From: Dysgonamonadaceae bacterium
GTDB lineage: Bacteria > Bacteroidota > Bacteroidia > Bacteroidales > Azobacteroidaceae
Assembly (NCBI GenBank): GCA_031260045.1
Contig: JAIRKO010000019.1
Span: 1 to 44,301, forward strand
Direction of reading: 5' to 3'
Length of the DNA: 44,301 nt
Shown: positions 40,696 to 44,301 of the stretch, piece after piece
Layout: every line of letters starts with the position of its first letter
Position numbering within the stretch: the stretch's first letter is position 1
The notes under the pieces: generated by a model
What the model was told of the DNA's origin: nothing
Seen by the model: only the letters and a program-made list of their open reading frames with translations
Databases searched by the model: none
Translations under genes and position numbers: made by a program

Positions 40696-42222
40696 ATGGG
40701 AAATAACAAACGGATAGCGAAAAACACCCTGCTGCTGTATGTGCGGCTGTTTTTTTCGATGATTATCAGCCTCTACACTTCGCGAATTGTGTTGCAAGTT
40801 TTTGGGGTCGACGATTTCGGGATTTACAGCGTTGTTGGCGGGGTTGTCATGTTGCTGGGATTTTTCAACCAGTCGATGCTGACGTCCACGCAACGTTTTC
40901 TCAATTACGAGATGGGAAAAGGCGACGGGCGGCGGCTGCGGGATATTTTCGCCGCCAGCCTCACGGGACACTGTTTGATGGCGCTGATTATCCTTGTCGT
41001 GTCCGAAACCGCCGGATTATGGATGGTTTACCATTCTTTGGTCATTCCTCCCGACCGTTTTCACGCGGCGTTGTGGGTATATCATTTTTCGGTATTTGTT
41101 TTCGTCATCAACCTTATCGTTTCGCCCTACAATGCGGCGATTATCGCGCATGAGCGCATGGGCGTTTACGCCGCGCTTTCGATAACGGATGTCGTTTCAA
41201 AATTGGCAATCGCCTGTCTGATAAGCCTTGTCGCGTGGGATAAATTACAACTGTATGCCGTACTGCTGTTTGCGGGCGCTTTGATGGTCGGGTTTATTTA
41301 CGTGCTGTATTGTCGGAAAAACTTTCCGGAATGTTCCGGTCGGTTTTTGTGGGACGCCGGTTTGCTGAAGAAAATTTTCGGTTTTTCGGGGTGGATGCTG
41401 TTGGGAACTTCAGCAGATACGCTTGCCACGCAGGGAATAGGCATTGTAATCAACCGTTTTTTTGCGCCGGTCAACAATGCGGCACGCGCGCTTGCACAGC
41501 AGGTTAGCATAGCGGCATACAATTTTGCAGGCAATTTTATGCTGGCTGTTCGTCCGTCCATTGTGCAAGCTTATTCGCGGAACGAAATGGCTTATATGTA
41601 CCGCTTGGTCTTTTTTTCTTCCAAAATATCTTTTTATTTGCTGTTTATTATGGTTTTACCCATTCTTTTGCAAACGGAATACCTGCTACATTTATGGCTG
41701 GGAAAAGTTCCCGAACACAGCGTTTTGTTTACGCAACTTGCGCTTGCAGAAACCTTAATTACGTCGGCGCACATTCCCGTTGCGGCGGTTTCGCAGGCTT
41801 CGGGAAAAATCAAATACTCGCAATTGATTATGGTTGTCGGCTCCATTCTTATTTTCGGATTGACGTATTTTTTCTATTATTCGGGATTTCCTGCCGAAAT
41901 CACCTATTTCGTTGCGATAGGCATTGAGACCGCCGGACTGTTTGTCCGCCTGTTGGATTTGCGCAAAGCGGCGGGGTTTCCGCTGCGGGAGTATTTGTCG
42001 GGAGTAACGCTTCGATTGATGGCGACAGCCGTTTGCTCCGTGATTTTTCCAATATTATTTGTAAAAATATCGGCGGATTTTTCGCCGTTCAATTTAATTT
42101 GTAGCGTGGCGATGAGTATTTTTTCTATCAGTCTGTTTTTCTGGCTCTTCGGATTAAACCGGTTTGAAAAACAGTTGTTGATCAAAGGAATTAAAACACA
42201 GATTATAAAGTATAAAAATTGA
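40696..42222 (+). CDS. Wzx/MATE-like polysaccharide flippase
   Basis: This 508-residue membrane protein has about 12-14 hydrophobic segments and belongs to the MVF/polysaccharide-transporter group. The N-terminal NTLLLYVRLFFSMIISLYTS, then RIVLQVFGVDDFGIYSVVGG is typical of Bacteroidetes lipid-linked-oligosaccharide flippases. Its expected task is to move undecaprenyl-linked glycan units across the inner membrane. The ATG at 40696 follows a promoter box. The stop lies two bases from the stop of convergent metG. Confidence 0.88.
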   Translation: MGNNKRIAKNTLLLYVRLFFSMIISLYTSRIVLQVFGVDDFGIYSVVGGVVMLLGFFNQSMLTSTQRFLNYEMGKGDGRRLRDIFAASLTGHCLMALIILVVSETAGLWMVYHSLVIPPDRFHAALWVYHFSVFVFVINLIVSPYNAAIIAHERMGVYAALSITDVVSKLAIACLISLVAWDKLQLYAVLLFAGALMVGFIYVLYCRKNFPECSGRFLWDAGLLKKIFGFSGWMLLGTSADTLATQGIGIVINRFFAPVNNAARALAQQVSIAAYNFAGNFMLAVRPSIVQAYSRNEMAYMYRLVFFSSKISFYLLFIMVLPILLQTEYLLHLWLGKVPEHSVLFTQLALAETLITSAHIPVAAVSQASGKIKYSQLIMVVGSILIFGLTYFFYYSGFPAEITYFVAIGIETAGLFVRLLDLRKAAGFPLREYLSGVTLRLMATAVCSVIFPILFVKISADFSPFNLICSVAMSIFSISLFFWLFGLNRFEKQLLIKGIKTQIIKYKN

Positions 42223-42224
42223 GG

Positions 42225-43922
42225 TTACGGTTCGTTCAACCGATTGGCTTTTTGGGTATCCTGCAGTTTTTGGATTTGTTTCTCAATCGCTTCATCTTCA
42301 ATCTTTTCAAACAATAGTTCGGGTTGATTTAATTGATGACCCGCATTGAGCAAATCAATGCTTCCCAAGTTGTTCCATGTCAAATCCTTTTTGTTAATCA
42401 TTTGTTTGAGCTTTTCGGAAGAGAAAGGCAGGAAAGATTCAAAGGCAATTGCCAGATTAGCTGTGATTTGCATCGCGATATTCAGGATGGTTGCCGCCCT
42501 GCCAATATCGGTTTTCGCCAGTTTCCAAGGTTCGGTATCAGCCAAATATTTGTTTCCGGTTCGCGCCAAATTCATAGCTTCTTTCAAGGCGTCGCGAAAA
42601 CGGAATTGGTCGAGGCAAGTTTCCAAATCCCGTTTCATGTGCTTAAACTCATCAAGAGTTGCGCGGTCAGAATCGCTCAAGTCGCTTCTTTTCGGAATAT
42701 TTCCTTCAAAATATTTGTGAATAAGCACCATAGCGCGATTAACGAAATTGCCGAAGATGGCGACCAATTCATTGTTGTTCCGCGCCTGAAAATCTTTCCA
42801 TGTGAAATCGTTATCTTTGGTTTCCGGTGCATTAGCCGTTAATACATAGCGCAATACGTCCTGTTTTTCGGGAAAGTCTTCCAAGTATTCGTGCAGCCAG
42901 ACTGCCCAGTTGCGGGAAGTGGATATTTTGTCGCTTTCGAGGTTGAGAAATTCATTGGCGGGTACATTTTCGGGTAAAATATATGTTCCGTCTGCCTTGA
43001 GCATGGCGGGGAAAACGATGCAGTGGAAAACGATATTGTCTTTTCCGATAAAGTGAATCAGGCGTGTGGACTTGTCTTTCCACCACCGTTCCCAATTGTC
43101 GGGCGAATGTTCGATTGTATTGGAAATGTAGCCGACAGGAGCGTCAAACCAGACGTACAGGACTTTTCCTTCGCCGCCTTCTACCGGAATCGGAATGCCC
43201 CAGTCCAAATCGCGGCTCACGGCTCGCGGTTGCAATCCCATATCCAGCCACGATTTGCATTGACCGTAAACGTTGGATTTCCATTCCTTGTGGTCTTCGA
43301 GGATCCATTTTTTCAGCCATGCTTCGTGCCTGTCCAGCGGAAGATACCAGTGTTTTGTTTCTTTCAGCACGGGAACGCTGCCGGATATGGTAGATTTCGG
43401 GTCGACCAAATCAAGGGGGCTGAGCGCGGTTCCACAAGTTTCGCACTGGTCGCCATAGGCATGTTTGTTGCCGCAGTGCGGACATTCGCCGGTAATATAG
43501 CGGTCGGCAAGGAATTGCCCCGCTTCTTCGTCGTAATACTGTTCCGATGTTTTTTCGATAAATTCGCCTTTTTCGTACAGCTTTTGAAAGAACGCGGAAG
43601 CCGTTTGATGATGGATTTTTGAAGTTGTTCTTGAATAAATATCGAAAGTAATGCCGAATGCCTCAAACGACTTTTTGATAATGCGGTGATAACGATCAAC
43701 TATTTCCTGTGGGGTAATCCCTTCTGCTTTGGCTTTCAGGGCGATGGGAACACCGTGTTCGTCGGAACCGCCGATAAACAAAACCTCTTCCCCTTTCAGG
43801 CGGAGGTAGCGAGCGTAAATATCCGCAGGAATGTAAACGCCGGCAAGATGCCCGATATGAACAGGACCGTTGGCGTAGGGTAGAGCAGAAGTAATTAGTG
43901 TTCTTTGAAAAGTTTTACTCAT
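42225..43922 (-). CDS. metG: Methionyl-tRNA synthetase without the C-terminal tRNA-binding domain
   Basis: This 565-residue class I synthetase charges tRNA-Met. It has HIGH (22-25), a connective zinc domain with [28 protein letters not shown], and the KISTS version of KMSKS near 335, followed by an anticodon-binding helical domain. Bacteroides and E. coli enzymes are about 675-680 residues and end in a Trbp111-like dimerisation/tRNA-binding domain. Here the protein stops in the linker ([13 protein letters not shown]), so that domain is absent. E. coli MetRS cut at a similar place stays active as a monomer, so function is likely kept. The upstream Rpn-like gene ends nine bases before the ATG. 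Confidence 0.95.
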   Translation of the reverse strand: MSKTFQRTLITSALPYANGPVHIGHLAGVYIPADIYARYLRLKGEEVLFIGGSDEHGVPIALKAKAEGITPQEIVDRYHRIIKKSFEAFGITFDIYSRTTSKIHHQTASAFFQKLYEKGEFIEKTSEQYYDEEAGQFLADRYITGECPHCGNKHAYGDQCETCGTALSPLDLVDPKSTISGSVPVLKETKHWYLPLDRHEAWLKKWILEDHKEWKSNVYGQCKSWLDMGLQPRAVSRDLDWGIPIPVEGGEGKVLYVWFDAPVGYISNTIEHSPDNWERWWKDKSTRLIHFIGKDNIVFHCIVFPAMLKADGTYILPENVPANEFLNLESDKISTSRNWAVWLHEYLEDFPEKQDVLRYVLTANAPETKDNDFTWKDFQARNNNELVAIFGNFVNRAMVLIHKYFEGNIPKRSDLSDSDRATLDEFKHMKRDLETCLDQFRFRDALKEAMNLARTGNKYLADTEPWKLAKTDIGRAATILNIAMQITANLAIAFESFLPFSSEKLKQMINKKDLTWNNLGSIDLLNAGHQLNQPELLFEKIEDEAIEKQIQKLQDTQKANRLNEP

Positions 43923-43931
43923 GTTTTCTGA

Positions 43932-44301
43932 TTATTTTTGAATTGCACCGTGTGTGTCGCCATTTAAAATTTTGTGGATGGCATCTTTGCTCAAGCCGGA
44001 AAATGCTTGGATTTGCTCTATGGATAACTTGTTTTGATATGCTGACAAAACGATTTTTTCCAGCGCTTTCGCTTCTCCTTCCGCCAAGCCTTCTGCGTGT
44101 CCTTTTGCTAAGCCTTCCGCGCGTCCTTTCGCTAAGCCTTTTACTAATCCTTTTGCTTCGCCTTCTACACGCCCTTCAGCGCGCCCTTCCGCTAATCCGT
44201 CTTTCCGGAATTGCCAATTCAAACCCTTTTCAGTACTGATGCGATCCCAGTATTGATCGTAAATCTCCATTTCTTCGGGAGTAAAAGCGCCTTCTTCACA
44301 G
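43932..44301 (-). CDS. C-terminal part of an Rpn-like/PD-(D/E)XK family protein (5' end outside window)
   Basis: The frame is open to the right edge. The visible part starts GAFTPEEMEIYDQYWDRIST, resembling the region just after the nuclease domain in Rpn/PD-(D/E)XK transposase-like proteins of Bacteroidetes. A charged Gly-rich run of four-residue repeats follows (EGRAEGRVEGEAKGLVKG and on), then a small helical end with LSIEQIQAFSGLSKDAIHKI. The nuclease core itself is not in the window, so activity cannot be judged. It sits nine bases upstream of metG in the same direction, so it may be co-transcribed. Confidence 0.75.
   Translation of the reverse strand, partial: CEEGAFTPEEMEIYDQYWDRISTEKGLNWQFRKDGLAEGRAEGRVEGEAKGLVKGLAKGRAEGLAKGHAEGLAEGEAKALEKIVLSAYQNKLSIEQIQAFSGLSKDAIHKILNGDTHGAIQK
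44066..44199. repeat. 12-bp coding repeat in the Rpn-like gene
   Basis: About eleven degenerate 12-base units encode the x-A/E/K-G-x tetrapeptide run (AEGL, AKGR, AEGH and so on). Such runs are common in this family and can change length by slippage. Confidence 0.7.

Overview
This window looks like a chromosomal piece of a Bacteroidales (phylum Bacteroidota) genome, probably gut- or host-associated. The evidence is a SusC/SusD outer-membrane pair, a GldH lipoprotein, three secreted proteins with Por/T9SS-like C-terminal domains, a two-domain-type DacB, lipoproteins with the usual export signals, and a dozen or so matches to the Bacteroidetes promoter (TAnnTTTG at -7, often with TTG or TTTG 19-20 bases upstream). 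No rRNA, phage, CRISPR array or complete insertion sequence is visible. The species cannot be named from the sequence alone.

Layout. 1-630 is the tail of a secreted protein. A tRNA-Lys and dacB are divergently transcribed from back-to-back promoters (749-2380). A minus-strand operon metF-holB-ricT-gldH follows (6150-2360). A large mosaic surface protein (6647-9499) precedes plus-strand speA, murB and a PhnP-like metallo-hydrolase (9730-13660). A minus-strand block at 17386-13690 carries a DegT-type sugar aminotransferase, a WcaJ-type phosphoglycosyl transferase and a FemAB-like acyltransferase; this looks like part of a surface-glycan pathway. Upstream lies a 21-bp minisatellite, then susD and susC (minus, 22798-17729). 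ilvD, ispH and an LtaS-like membrane phosphatase/transferase run on the plus strand (23005-27837). They are followed by a HEPN/MNT toxin-antitoxin-like pair, a tiny Cys-rich membrane protein, a decayed gene tail and a secreted trypsin-like protease (to 31313). Then come a methyltransferase (minus), an OmpA-like/TPR lipoprotein (plus), birA and an MmcQ/YjbR protein (minus), a small PglC-like sugar transferase and kdsB (plus), glmS and an asparagine-synthase-like protein (minus), a Wzx-type flippase (plus), a shortened metG, and the end of an Rpn/PD-(D/E)XK family protein running off the right edge.

How the parts fit. Two themes recur. One is envelope and glycan assembly: DacB, MurB, GlmS, KdsB, two phosphoglycosyl transferases, the aminotransferase, the FemAB-like enzyme, the flippase and the AsnB-like protein. 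The other is nutrient capture and secretion: SusCD, the protease, the mosaic adhesin and GldH. Housekeeping genes for amino acids, polyamines, isoprenoids, folate, biotin and translation are interleaved.

The most unusual content lies between genes. There are at least three families of short palindromic repeats, some of which supply gene stop codons or sit between susC and susD. There is an in-phase 21-bp minisatellite made of mini hairpin/T-tract units. The glmS leader holds a promoter, a short open frame and a terminator that overlap in a way suggestive of attenuation. The HEPN/MNT promoter carries a likely operator, and metG ends before its usual C-terminal domain, two bases from a convergent flippase gene. 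I see no complete, clearly undescribed multi-gene system; the glmS leader, the minisatellite and the repeat families are the best leads.
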